From an uncultured Bergeyella sp. (GTDB lineage: Bacteria > Bacteroidota > Bacteroidia > Flavobacteriales > Weeksellaceae), in assembly GCA_916710115.1 (NCBI GenBank), contig CAKAOY010000043.1, positions 1 to 8,596 of the forward strand: DNA of 8,596 nt, given 5' to 3'. This document shows, piece after piece, positions 1 through 6,796 of this stretch. Under the pieces are notes generated by a model. It was not told the origin of the DNA. It saw only the letters and a list, made by a program, of their open reading frames with translations, and ran no database searches. Position 1 is the stretch's first letter. Each line of letters starts with the position of its first letter. The translations under genes were made by a program, and so were the position numbers.

Positions 1-1992
1 AAAGAGAAAATAGAGCAGCTAACAAAAGAACTAAACCAACATAATTACAATTACTATATACTTGATAATCCAACAATTACAGATTTTGAATTTGATGAAA
101 AATTGAAAGAGCTTCAAGATTTGGAAAAACAATATCCTCAGTGGGCGAATCCCAATTCTCCTACGCAGAGGGTCGGTGGAGGAATTACTAAAAATTTTCC
201 AACGATACAACATCAGTTTAGGATGTATTCTCTTGATAACTCTTACGATTTCAATGACTTAGAGGAATGGGAAAAACGTATTACCAAGACCATTGATGAA
301 CCTATAGAATTCGTTGCCGAACTGAAATATGACGGAGCCTCTATTTCTATTCTTTACGAAAATGGCATGCTCAATAAAGCCGTTACACGAGGAGATGGCT
401 TCCAAGGTGATGAAATCACAACTAATATTAGGACAATTTCGGATATTCCACTAATGCTTCACGGAGATTATCCCCATCGATTTTTCATCCGTGGAGAGAT
501 TTACTTAAATAAAAATAAATTCAATGAAATCAATACTTTAAGACAAGAAGAAGGGCTTGACCCCTTTATGAATCCAAGGAATACTGCTAGTGGAAGTCTC
601 AAATTACAAGACTCCTATGAGGTGAGAAAGCGTGGGCTATCGGCAGTTTTATACCAATATGTCGCCGAGGAATATCCTGCTGAAACCCATTGGGAACTTT
701 TAGCAAAGGCTAAAAAATGGGGATTCAAAGTATCCGAAGACCAAGCAAAAATATGCAAAAATCTCGATGATGTAAAGTATTTTATTGATTATTGGGAGAA
801 GGAAAGATACAATCTTCCTTTTGAAATTGATGGGATTGTAATTAAGGTGAATTCTATCAAACACCAAAAAATATTGGGCTATACAGCAAAATCACCACGA
901 TGGGCAATAGCCTATAAATTTAAAGCTGAAAAAGTTGAAACAGAACTACTTAGTATCTCATACCAAGTTGGAAGAACTGGTGCTATAACTCCCGTTGCCA
1001 ACCTAAAACCTGTTCTTTTGGCAGGAACAATAGTAAAAAGAGCATCTCTCCATAATGAAGATATTATCAAGAAATTAGATCTACACCACGGAGATTTTGT
1101 ATATATAGAAAAAGGTGGAGAAATTATCCCAAAAATCGTAGGAGTAAATATCCAAAAACGAAACCTACTCCAAGAGCCTTTAGAGTATATCATTAACTGT
1201 CCTGAATGTGGAACCCGCCTTATCAAGGAAGAAAATCAAGCTGTCCATTTCTGTCCAAATGATACTCATTGTCCTCCACAGGTAATTGGAAAAATAATCC
1301 ATTTCGTGTCGCGTAAAGCTATGAATATCGATAGTTTAGGTAGCGAAACCATAGAACAACTCTATAAAGAAAATCTAATAAAAACACCTGCCGACCTATA
1401 TACGCTCACTAAAAAGCAATTAGCCCGATTGGAGCGAATGGGTGAAAAATCGGCTCAAAATATCATCAATGGAATCGAAAATTCTAAAAAAATACCTTTT
1501 GAAAAAGTATTATTTGGGATAAGTATCAAACATATTGGTGAAACTATTGCCAAAAAATTGGTGAAAAATTTCCCAAATATTGAAGCTCTACAGAATGCAT
1601 CCCTGGAAGAACTCGTACAAACAGAAGATATTGGCATAAAAATAGCCGAAAGTATCAAAGATTTCTTTGACAATAAAGAAAATATTGATATGATTGAGCA
1701 ACTAAAATCTCACGGTGTTCAATTTGAGAAAAAACAAAACGACATCGAATTGTTGAGTAATTCTTTAGATGGAAAAACATTTCTATTCACTGGAAAATTA
1801 ACACTTTTCACAAGGGAAAAAGCTGAAGAAATGGTAGAGAAACACGGAGGTAAAAATATTTCTGCTGTATCTAAGAATCTAAATTATCTTGTTGTAGGTG
1901 AAAAGGCAGGTAGTAAACTAAAAAAAGCCCAAGATATTGGTACAATTATAATTTTAGACGAACAACAATTCTTGGATTTAATTAGTGAGTAA
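1..1992 (+). CDS. ligA: NAD+-dependent DNA ligase LigA, 5' end outside window
   Basis: Seals nicks in duplex DNA during replication and repair, using NAD+ to adenylate an active-site lysine. The frame is open to base 1, and the first visible residues (KEKIEQLTKELNQHNYNYY...) already match the family's N-terminal Ia domain, so only a few residues are missing; the TTG at 103 is internal. Visible residues number 663, against a family length of about 665-670. In visible numbering the order is: Ia domain 1-65; adenylation domain with the KYDG motif, catalytic Lys109 (codon at 325); OB fold with GRTGAITPVANL; a four-cysteine zinc finger (CPEC...CPNDTHC); helix-hairpin-helix repeats; and a C-terminal BRCT domain from about residue 587. 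No domain is missing or broken. It converges on rpe with a 36-bp gap. Identification is very secure. Confidence 0.97.
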   Translation, partial: KEKIEQLTKELNQHNYNYYILDNPTITDFEFDEKLKELQDLEKQYPQWANPNSPTQRVGGGITKNFPTIQHQFRMYSLDNSYDFNDLEEWEKRITKTIDEPIEFVAELKYDGASISILYENGMLNKAVTRGDGFQGDEITTNIRTISDIPLMLHGDYPHRFFIRGEIYLNKNKFNEINTLRQEEGLDPFMNPRNTASGSLKLQDSYEVRKRGLSAVLYQYVAEEYPAETHWELLAKAKKWGFKVSEDQAKICKNLDDVKYFIDYWEKERYNLPFEIDGIVIKVNSIKHQKILGYTAKSPRWAIAYKFKAEKVETELLSISYQVGRTGAITPVANLKPVLLAGTIVKRASLHNEDIIKKLDLHHGDFVYIEKGGEIIPKIVGVNIQKRNLLQEPLEYIINCPECGTRLIKEENQAVHFCPNDTHCPPQVIGKIIHFVSRKAMNIDSLGSETIEQLYKENLIKTPADLYTLTKKQLARLERMGEKSAQNIINGIENSKKIPFEKVLFGISIKHIGETIAKKLVKNFPNIEALQNASLEELVQTEDIGIKIAESIKDFFDNKENIDMIEQLKSHGVQFEKKQNDIELLSNSLDGKTFLFTGKLTLFTREKAEEMVEKHGGKNISAVSKNLNYLVVGEKAGSKLKKAQDIGTIIILDEQQFLDLISE

Positions 1993-1993
1993 A

Positions 1994-2026
1994 AAAATAG
2001 AGGCTATACAAAAACGCCTCTATTTT
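1994..2026. terminator. Bidirectional terminator between ligA and rpe
   Basis: A perfect 11-bp inverted repeat: AAAATAGAGGC at 1994-2004 pairs with GCCTCTATTTT at 2016-2026, with an 11-nt loop. The outer A and T runs give a U-tract in both reading directions. It fills nearly the whole 36-bp gap between the two convergent stop codons, so it probably ends both ligA and the nusB-to-rpe transcript. Confidence 0.85.
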
Positions 2027-2028
2027 AA

Positions 2029-2679
2029 TTATTTTTTCATTAATTCTATTGTCTTCATTGGATCTTCCGAAGAAAATACGGCATTACCAGCTACTAGGCA
2101 ATCCGCTCCTGCATCAAATAAACGAGGAGCATTTTCTACATTAACTCCACCATCAACTTGGATAAGTGCCGAAGCATCTCTGGATAAAATCAACTCCTTT
2201 AATCGAGCAATCTTATTATATGTATTCTCTATAAATTTCTGTCCGCCAAATCCTGGATTAACACTCATTAGAAGTACCAAATCCACATCTTTTATAATAT
2301 CTTCAAGTACTGATACTGGTGTTGAAGGGTTGAGGACTACTCCCGCCTTCGCTCCTTTGGATTGTATTAATTTTATCGTTCTATGTAAATGGATACATGC
2401 CTCATAATGTACCGAAACATAATCTGCACCTTGATTAATGAACTCTTCTACATACTTCTCTGGTTCTACAATCATCAAATGCACATCATTTATTTTCTTA
2501 GAATGCTCTTTAATAGTCTTCATTATGGGGAAACCGAATGAAATATTCGGAACAAAACGCCCGTCCATCACATCAATATGCAACCAATCTGCCTGAGACT
2601 GATTTAGCATATCTATATCTCGTTGTAAATTCCCAAAATCTGCCGATAGCAGTGAGGGAGCAATTAATTTTGGACTCAT
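2029..2679 (-). CDS. rpe: Ribulose-phosphate 3-epimerase
   Basis: Interconverts D-ribulose 5-phosphate and D-xylulose 5-phosphate in the cytoplasmic pentose phosphate pathway. The 216-residue protein has the usual length for this TIM-barrel family. Family signatures are all present: N-terminal IAPSLLSADF, the HIDVMDG motif with metal ligand His34 and catalytic Asp36, DVHLMI with His67, the flexible-loop motif MSVNPGFGGQ (138-147), and QVDGGV with the second catalytic Asp176, followed by the phosphate-binding AGN at 197-199. The ATG start puts IAPSLL at its usual distance from the N terminus. Upstream is an A-rich stretch without a Shine-Dalgarno site. The gene is last in a co-directional run with nusB, DUF1573 and yajC (53 bp after yajC); no convincing promoter of its own is visible in that gap. 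Confidence 0.97.
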   Translation of the reverse strand: MSPKLIAPSLLSADFGNLQRDIDMLNQSQADWLHIDVMDGRFVPNISFGFPIMKTIKEHSKKINDVHLMIVEPEKYVEEFINQGADYVSVHYEACIHLHRTIKLIQSKGAKAGVVLNPSTPVSVLEDIIKDVDLVLLMSVNPGFGGQKFIENTYNKIARLKELILSRDASALIQVDGGVNVENAPRLFDAGADCLVAGNAVFSSEDPMKTIELMKK

Positions 2680-2732
2680 TATTTTTTTCTTTTATTTGAA
2701 AAACTTTCTCACAACACCCCAAAAAAAATTCA

Positions 2733-3050
2733 TTATTTTTCTTTTTTTACTTCTGGAAATCTAGCCTCCGTCAAGTCCTTAGAAATAGCAGACATTTCAA
2801 ATTTCAACTTACCAGAAAGTGTTTCAATAACAACACCATCTTCTTGAATCTGAGCCACTCTCCCATGAAGCCCCGAAGTAAGCACCACTCTACTTCCTAT
2901 TTTTAGAGATTCTTGGAATTTTTTCTCCTGTTTTTGTTTTTTCATTTGTGGACGAATCGTTGCAAAATAAATAAATGCAATAAATACCACAATCATTATA
3001 ATCATCTGTAATCCACCACCTTGTGGAGATATTTGTAAAAGTTTTAACAT
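2733..3050 (-). CDS. yajC: Preprotein translocase accessory subunit YajC
   Basis: YajC associates with SecDF and the SecYEG translocon at the inner membrane; it is non-essential in E. coli and its exact role is unsettled. The 105-residue protein has the family layout: a short glycine-rich N terminus (QGGG, 10-13), one membrane helix at about 16-32, then the signature RPQMKKQKQ just after it, and a small C-terminal basic domain with the conserved GSRVVLTSGLHGRV stretch. The tail is lysine-rich. It starts 11 bp after the DUF1573 gene, which supports co-transcription. No secD or secF is next to it here. Confidence 0.93.
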   Translation of the reverse strand: MLKLLQISPQGGGLQMIIMIVVFIAFIYFATIRPQMKKQKQEKKFQESLKIGSRVVLTSGLHGRVAQIQEDGVVIETLSGKLKFEMSAISKDLTEARFPEVKKEK

Positions 3051-3061
3051 TTTTTATTCTT

Positions 3062-3514
3062 TTAAGGTTTTACATTCGCTGTGAAAGTCAAAATAATTGG
3101 AGATTTATCCACATTAGCATATACCTCCGCTTGTTTATGTTGCATACCTTCAAAATTTTCAGAATTGAATTTCAATTTCACACTTCCTTTTTTACCTGGT
3201 AAAATTGGTTCTTGAGAATATTCTGAGGCTGTACACCCACAACCAGGTATCACATTTGATATCACCAAAGGATTATCCCCTATATTCGTAATTTCATAGA
3301 CATACTCCACGCTCTCTCCTTTTTTCACCTCTCCGAAATCGTGAGCATTCGTAGAAAGAGCAACGGAAGTAAGTGGCTTTGCTTGTGCATCGGCAACCAA
3401 ATCTTCTTTCGTTTCTACTCTTGGTTCTTCAACAATCTGTTCATCAGTCTCCGTTTTCTTACAAGACTGAAATAATGTACAAAAAAATACAACTGCAAAA
3501 AAAACTTTTTTCAT
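3062..3514 (-). CDS. DUF1573 domain lipoprotein
   Basis: A 150-residue predicted lipoprotein of unknown function. The signal peptide has a basic start (MKK), a hydrophobic core at about 4-15 and a slightly atypical lipobox FQSC with the lipidated cysteine at residue 18. After it comes a charged, probably flexible linker rich in Glu, Lys and Thr (19-47). The DUF1573 immunoglobulin-like domain spans about 53-150: it opens with HDFGEVKKGE, contains the family hallmark GCGCT with Cys92 and Cys94, and then the PxxPG-like ILPGKKG. The acidic residues after the lipid cysteine could act as a surface-export signal of the kind known in Bacteroidota, but the match is loose and this is inference. It sits 5 bp after nusB and 11 bp before yajC, so it is almost surely in their operon. 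Confidence 0.88.
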   Translation of the reverse strand: MKKVFFAVVFFCTLFQSCKKTETDEQIVEEPRVETKEDLVADAQAKPLTSVALSTNAHDFGEVKKGESVEYVYEITNIGDNPLVISNVIPGCGCTASEYSQEPILPGKKGSVKLKFNSENFEGMQHKQAEVYANVDKSPIILTFTANVKP

Positions 3515-3519
3515 AGATT

Positions 3520-4425
3520 TTAAGTTCTATTAATATCTCTCGAATATTTATCTAAAACTCCATTTACGAAAATGTTAGACTTATTTGTAGAGAATGTTTT
3601 TGCTATCTCAATATACTCATTCACTATAATTTTCAATGGAGTGAATGGAAAATTATCTAATTCTGTAATCGCCAAAACCAATATCACTTTATCCATCGTA
3701 GATACCCTACTAATATCCCAATTTTCCAATCGTCCCTTAATCTTTTCTTCCGTTAATTCAAGATTTTTCAAACTATCTCTCAATAATTTTGATGCAAAAC
3801 TTCTATCCTCCTCATTTTTAATAACTCTGATAAGTCTATCGCTTGATTCTTCCTCCTTCAACATACCTATCGTTTTCTGCACCATGGTATTAGAAATATG
3901 TATATCATCCGCCCAAAAAAGTTCCTTATCCTCTACATATTGATGAAATGACTCATTCTCTGCCACATATTTTAAGAAAAGTTTTGCAATAAATTTTTGA
4001 GCTCCATCAAAAGAATAATCATCAGAATTCATATAATCGTTATATCTCTTCCCTGTTATTATCTTTTGATATGTTTTCCTCAAAAACTCATTATCTATAT
4101 CCCACTTCAACTCAGTATGAAGACTTGTAAACTGTAATCGCTCCACATTTTCTTCCAATTTATTAATAACTTGATTATCAACAAATTTTCTATTCGGATT
4201 AATATGTTTTTCAGCAATGATATATCTATTTCTATCATTCTCTATCTGTCTTTCTGCCACCTCCTTTAAGGCGATAATAAAATTCAACTGATAGATATAG
4301 AGATAATAAATTTTCTCTATCTCAGAGAACATATTTTGCTCCAAAACATCTACTTTTATCGGATTTTGATAATACGCATAAACAGCCTGCGTTACCTTTT
4401 CTCTAATTTGTCGTCTACCTAACAT
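3520..4425 (-). CDS. nusB: Transcription antitermination factor NusB, long Bacteroidota form
   Basis: NusB with NusE (ribosomal protein S10) binds boxA RNA and supports antitermination of rRNA operons. This protein has 301 residues, about twice the E. coli length. The first 20 residues (LGRRQIREKVTQAVYAYYQ) match the RNA-binding N-terminal helix. The C-terminal part, about 205-297, is the clear NusB domain: RVSTMDKVILVLAITEL, then FTPLKIIVNEYIEIAK and FVNGVLDKY. Between these lies an extra stretch of about 150 mostly helical, charged residues, a known trait of NusB in this phylum. A promoter-like box sits about 20 bp upstream. It is probably first in an operon with DUF1573, yajC and rpe. Confidence 0.93.
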   Translation of the reverse strand: MLGRRQIREKVTQAVYAYYQNPIKVDVLEQNMFSEIEKIYYLYIYQLNFIIALKEVAERQIENDRNRYIIAEKHINPNRKFVDNQVINKLEENVERLQFTSLHTELKWDIDNEFLRKTYQKIITGKRYNDYMNSDDYSFDGAQKFIAKLFLKYVAENESFHQYVEDKELFWADDIHISNTMVQKTIGMLKEEESSDRLIRVIKNEEDRSFASKLLRDSLKNLELTEEKIKGRLENWDISRVSTMDKVILVLAITELDNFPFTPLKIIVNEYIEIAKTFSTNKSNIFVNGVLDKYSRDINRT

Positions 4426-4448
4426 TCAAAGAACTATTTTAATGGATG

Positions 4449-4480
4449 CAAAGATAAGTTTTTTTCTCTAATCTTGCGAA
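4449..4480 (-). promoter_or_regulatory. Predicted promoter of the nusB operon
   Basis: On the minus strand the box TATCTTTG (4456 to 4449) matches the Bacteroidota -7 consensus TAnnTTTG exactly. A TTCG (4480 to 4477) lies 20 nt upstream, one mismatch from the -33 element TTTG. Transcription would start near 4442, giving a leader of about 16 nt before the nusB ATG. One arm of an inverted repeat covers the -7 box. The call rests on consensus matching only. Confidence 0.6.
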
Positions 4481-4495
4481 TATAGCCTTATCTTT
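4450..4495. repeat. 9-bp inverted repeat overlapping the nusB promoter
   Basis: AAAGATAAG at 4450-4458 is the exact reverse complement of CTTATCTTT at 4487-4495, with a 28-nt spacer. The left arm contains most of the predicted -7 box of nusB. The spacer is long for a terminator loop, so an operator or a chance repeat in AT-rich DNA are the alternatives. Confidence 0.4.
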
Positions 4496-4525
4496 TTGTC
4501 ATTTTTTATCATTTCTGCTTGGTTT

Positions 4526-5302
4526 TTACATACTATTCTTCCATTCTATAGTAAAATTTATGAAATCTTCTACTGATAGTTCTTCTGCTCTTTTATCCAT
4601 AAATTGATGACTTTTAACATTTTCAGGAATATTTAAAACCTTCAAAGCATTGCTTAGTTTTTTTCTCCTTTGATTAAATCCTGCTTTTACTATTTGCTTG
4701 AACAAAGTTTCATTTCCTTCCAATCCTTTTTTAGGTTTTCTCATCAATGAAATAACTCCAGATTTCACTTTTGGAGGTGGATTGAATACATTTTCATTCA
4801 CTGTAAAAAGATACTCTACATCATAATAAGCTTGTATCAGTACAGACAAAATCCCATAATCCTTCGTCCTCGGTACGGCGGCAGTTCGCTCAGCTACTTC
4901 CTTTTGAAACATTCCTACCATTTCGGGAATTTGTTGATAATTTTCAATAATATGAAAAAGAATCTGAGATGAAATATTATAAGGGAAATTTCCTATAACC
5001 GCTACCTGCTCATTAAGGAATTTTTCCGAAAAATCAAGTTTCAAAAAGTCTCCTGTAAAGTGCTTCTCCCTAAGTTTTAGATAATGATTTTTCAGATATT
5101 CAATAGACTCTGTATCTATTTCTGCTACAAATACTTCCATATCTTCTTTCTCTAAAAGATATTTCGTAAGAACTCCCATTCCTGGGCCTACTTCCAATAT
5201 CTTTTGATAGGCTTCAAAATGGAGTCCATATGCTATCTTTCGGGCAATATTTTCATCCGTTAGAAAATGTTGTCCGAGATGTTTTTTTGCTTTTACACTC
5301 AT
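4526..5302 (-). CDS. rsmA: 16S rRNA dimethyladenosine transferase RsmA (KsgA)
   Basis: Uses S-adenosylmethionine to dimethylate the two adjacent adenines near the 3' end of 16S rRNA (A1518 and A1519 in E. coli), a late checkpoint in 30S assembly. The 258-residue protein is close to the family length. Visible motifs are KKHLGQHFL (6-14), the SAM-binding LEVGPGMGVLT (36-46), acidic AEID (60-63) contacting the cofactor ribose, GDFL (84-87), the catalytic GNFPYNIS (104-111), NPPPKV (174-179), and a basic C-terminal stretch FNQRRKKLSNAL (209-220) involved in RNA contact. All key residues are present. It is co-directional with nusB, 100 bp ahead of it, and divergent from ftsX. A TACATTTG box lies 18 bp upstream of the ATG. 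Confidence 0.97.
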   Translation of the reverse strand: MSVKAKKHLGQHFLTDENIARKIAYGLHFEAYQKILEVGPGMGVLTKYLLEKEDMEVFVAEIDTESIEYLKNHYLKLREKHFTGDFLKLDFSEKFLNEQVAVIGNFPYNISSQILFHIIENYQQIPEMVGMFQKEVAERTAAVPRTKDYGILSVLIQAYYDVEYLFTVNENVFNPPPKVKSGVISLMRKPKKGLEGNETLFKQIVKAGFNQRRKKLSNALKVLNIPENVKSHQFMDKRAEELSVEDFINFTIEWKNSM

Positions 5303-5319
5303 TTTTTATTAAATTTCGG

Positions 5320-5347
5320 CAAATGTAAGATTTTTATTAAAAAACAC
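5320..5347 (-). promoter_or_regulatory. Predicted promoter of rsmA
   Basis: On the minus strand TACATTTG (5327 to 5320) is an exact TAnnTTTG -7 box. GTG (5347 to 5345) lies 17 nt upstream, one mismatch from the -33 TTG. The expected leader is only about 10-12 nt, which is common in this phylum. Only consensus and position support it. Confidence 0.5.
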
Positions 5348-5540
5348 TATTCTTTAAATATGGATATTGTAAGAACTTATTTACTATCTTATGAAAAAAA
5401 ACAACAATATTAAATATAAATAACTAATCTATAGTATTTTATAAAAATACAAAACTACTCATACGCTTCAATAAATAAAATTTATGATTTAATTAACATC
5501 GTTTTTTGATTCAAAACTTTCATCTTCTGAAGATTTTTTT

Positions 5541-5560
5541 TAACTTAGCGAAAATTTTTG
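5541..5560 (+). promoter_or_regulatory. Possible -7 region of ftsX promoter
   Basis: Two overlapping candidates, each one mismatch from TAnnTTTG: TAACTTAG at 5541-5548, with a TTTC 19 nt upstream at 5518-5521, and AATTTTTG at 5553-5560. The first would give a leader of about 10 nt; the second would make the mRNA leaderless. The sequence alone does not decide between them. Confidence 0.35.
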
Positions 5561-5564
5561 ATTA

Positions 5565-6464
5565 ATGGGAAATACATTAGATGATTTCAACAAAAAAAGA
5601 TTGCGTTCTAGCAATATTACCGTAATAGTTTCTATTGCGTTGGTGCTTTTTTTATTAGGTTTGATTGGTTTAATTTTGATTAATGCCCAAAAATATTCAG
5701 ATTATATTAAAGAACAATTAGTTATAAACGCTTATTTTGACGAAAATTACAATCCGAAAGACTCTCTAAAAATTGAACAAACTGAGCGTAAGGCGTTTGA
5801 GAAAATTAAAACTTTGACACCTGTAAAAAAGGTGAAATATATTAGCCGTGAAGAGGCAGCGAAGGAGGCAAAGCGAGATTTAGGAGTGGATTCCGATGCT
5901 CTTTTTGAGGAAAATATTTTTCCTTCGTCTGTAGAAGTTACACTATATCCTGAATATATCGACCCCGCAAAAATCAATGAAGCAATAAAGCAAATAGAAT
6001 CCGTACCATCGGTAGTTGAAGTAAAAAATAACAATACGCTGATGGTTGATGTATATAACAACTTGAACAGAATTTTGAGATGGATTTTAGGTTTTTCAGT
6101 GCTATTTCTAGTACTAGCAGTGGTTCTCATCAATAATTCTATTCGTCTGAAAATATTCTCTAAACGGTTCATTATCAAAACAATGCAGCTCGTAGGCGCT
6201 AAGAGAAGATTTATCCTAAAACCTTTCATAATAGAAGCAATGATTTTAGGTATCATAGGAGCCTTTATTGGTCTTATTGCTTTATTTGGTATATGGTATT
6301 ATTTCACATTAGAAATCAAACAAGATTTTATGCAGGACAATACTCAATACCTATACCTCGTATTACTTATCATTGGTGTTGGGGTATTTATCACCGTCCT
6401 TAGTACAATTATTGCTACTTGGAGATTCTTGAAAACAAGTGTTGATGAACTATACTACAACTAA
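5565..6464 (+). CDS. ftsX: Cell division protein FtsX
   Basis: Inner-membrane permease-like partner of the ATPase FtsE; the complex passes a signal across the membrane to activate peptidoglycan hydrolases at the division site. The 299-residue protein has the expected layout: cytoplasmic N terminus, membrane helix at about 18-39, a periplasmic domain (about 44-165), then three helices at about 172-191, 224-247 and 262-285. The conserved cytoplasmic-loop segment MQLVGAKRRFILKPFIIEA is at about 206-224, immediately before the third helix. No ftsE is adjacent, so the ATPase must be encoded elsewhere, as is usual in Bacteroidota. The ATG start follows an A/T-rich leader and gives a normal N-terminal tail. 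The gene is followed 11 bp later by a DUF3098 gene and probably co-transcribed with it. Confidence 0.93.
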   Translation: MGNTLDDFNKKRLRSSNITVIVSIALVLFLLGLIGLILINAQKYSDYIKEQLVINAYFDENYNPKDSLKIEQTERKAFEKIKTLTPVKKVKYISREEAAKEAKRDLGVDSDALFEENIFPSSVEVTLYPEYIDPAKINEAIKQIESVPSVVEVKNNNTLMVDVYNNLNRILRWILGFSVLFLVLAVVLINNSIRLKIFSKRFIIKTMQLVGAKRRFILKPFIIEAMILGIIGAFIGLIALFGIWYYFTLEIKQDFMQDNTQYLYLVLLIIGVGVFITVLSTIIATWRFLKTSVDELYYN

Positions 6465-6475
6465 AATTTTCTCCT

Positions 6476-6727
6476 ATGGAAAAAGAAAAAAACACTTTTT
6501 ATTTCGGTAAAGAAAATTACAAATTGATGCTCATCGGGATTGGAATCATTATTTTAGGATTTCTATTAATGATGGGATACGATGCTAACACCAAACCAGA
6601 TGGAACCTTCTCTCCTAATTATTGGAATGATGATATTTTCTCCATACGGAGAATACGAATGGCTCCTCTGTTTGTAGTAGTAGGATTTGTAGTAGAAATA
6701 TATGCAATATTAAAGAGAAAGACATAA
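6476..6727 (+). CDS. DUF3098 small membrane protein
   Basis: An 83-residue protein of unknown function. It has a charged N terminus with FGKENYKLM (10-18), a membrane helix at about 17-33, a loop of about 29 residues containing DIFSIRRIRMAP (53-64), and a second helix at about 63-79 ending in VEIYAILKRK. The FGKENYK start and the IFSxRRI-AP segment just before helix 2 are the features I associate with DUF3098, a family found in Bacteroidota. Both termini should be cytoplasmic if the positive ends stay inside. It begins 11 bp after ftsX and ends just before a strong terminator, forming a two-gene unit. Its constant place beside ftsX suggests a link to division or the envelope, which is inference only. 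Confidence 0.85.
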   Translation: MEKEKNTFYFGKENYKLMLIGIGIIILGFLLMMGYDANTKPDGTFSPNYWNDDIFSIRRIRMAPLFVVVGFVVEIYAILKRKT

Positions 6728-6734
6728 CTGAATT

Positions 6735-6796
6735 TGTTCGTATAAAACACTCCTATTTTAGGAGTGTTTTTTTTTGGATAAAATATTATACGAACA
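6735..6796. repeat. Outer 11-bp inverted repeat surrounding a terminator
   Basis: TGTTCGTATAA at 6735-6745 is the exact reverse complement of TTATACGAACA at 6786-6796. The 40 bp between them hold almost all of the DUF3098 terminator hairpin, so the two repeats are nested, with the outer left arm overlapping the inner stem by two A residues. The function is unknown; it could be a larger hairpin, a paired protein-binding site or the scar of a small element. Confidence 0.6.
6744..6775 (+). terminator. Rho-independent terminator of ftsX-DUF3098
   Basis: A perfect 12-bp stem: AAAACACTCCTA (6744-6755) with TAGGAGTGTTTT (6759-6770) and a 3-nt loop, followed by more T to make a nine-base T run ending at 6775. 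It begins 16 bp past the DUF3098 stop codon, so it should end the ftsX-DUF3098 transcript. Confidence 0.9.

Larger units (their letters stand above)
5303..5564. other. Divergent AT-rich spacer between rsmA and ftsX
   Basis: This 262-bp stretch is very AT-rich and carries the leaders and promoters of two divergent genes. Besides the promoter boxes there is an AT-only 7-bp stem with a 3-nt loop at 5434-5450 and a short ATCTT/AAGAT hairpin followed by a T run at 5522-5540. Both are weak. No RNA gene or convincing small ORF is seen. Confidence 0.6.

Noticed and set aside
103..1992. TTG at 103 as the ligA start
   Set aside because: The frame is open to base 1, and the 34 codons before it match the conserved LigA N-terminal domain, so the gene is simply cut by the window edge.
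1985..2407. Plus-strand 140-codon frame opposite rpe, and similar long frames opposite ligA, nusB and ftsX
   Set aside because: They are antisense shadows of well-identified genes and show no recognisable domains.
4450..4495. Terminator for rsmA
   Set aside because: The 9-bp stem would have a 28-nt loop, and its T-containing arm is better explained as the nusB promoter box.
5391..5423. 10-codon ORF (MKKNNNIKYK) between rsmA and ftsX
   Set aside because: Low-complexity Lys/Asn codons are what AT-rich noise produces, and the upstream -7-like box has two mismatches.
5522..5540. ATCTT/AAGAT hairpin plus T run as a terminator
   Set aside because: The stem is only 5 bp with little GC and lies in a divergent promoter spacer where no plus-strand transcript needs ending.
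6735..6796. loxP-like recombination site, since the arms resemble TTCGTATA/TATACGAA
   Set aside because: Cre-type sites have an 8-bp spacer; here the arms are 40 bp apart and enclose a terminator, and no tyrosine recombinase gene is nearby.
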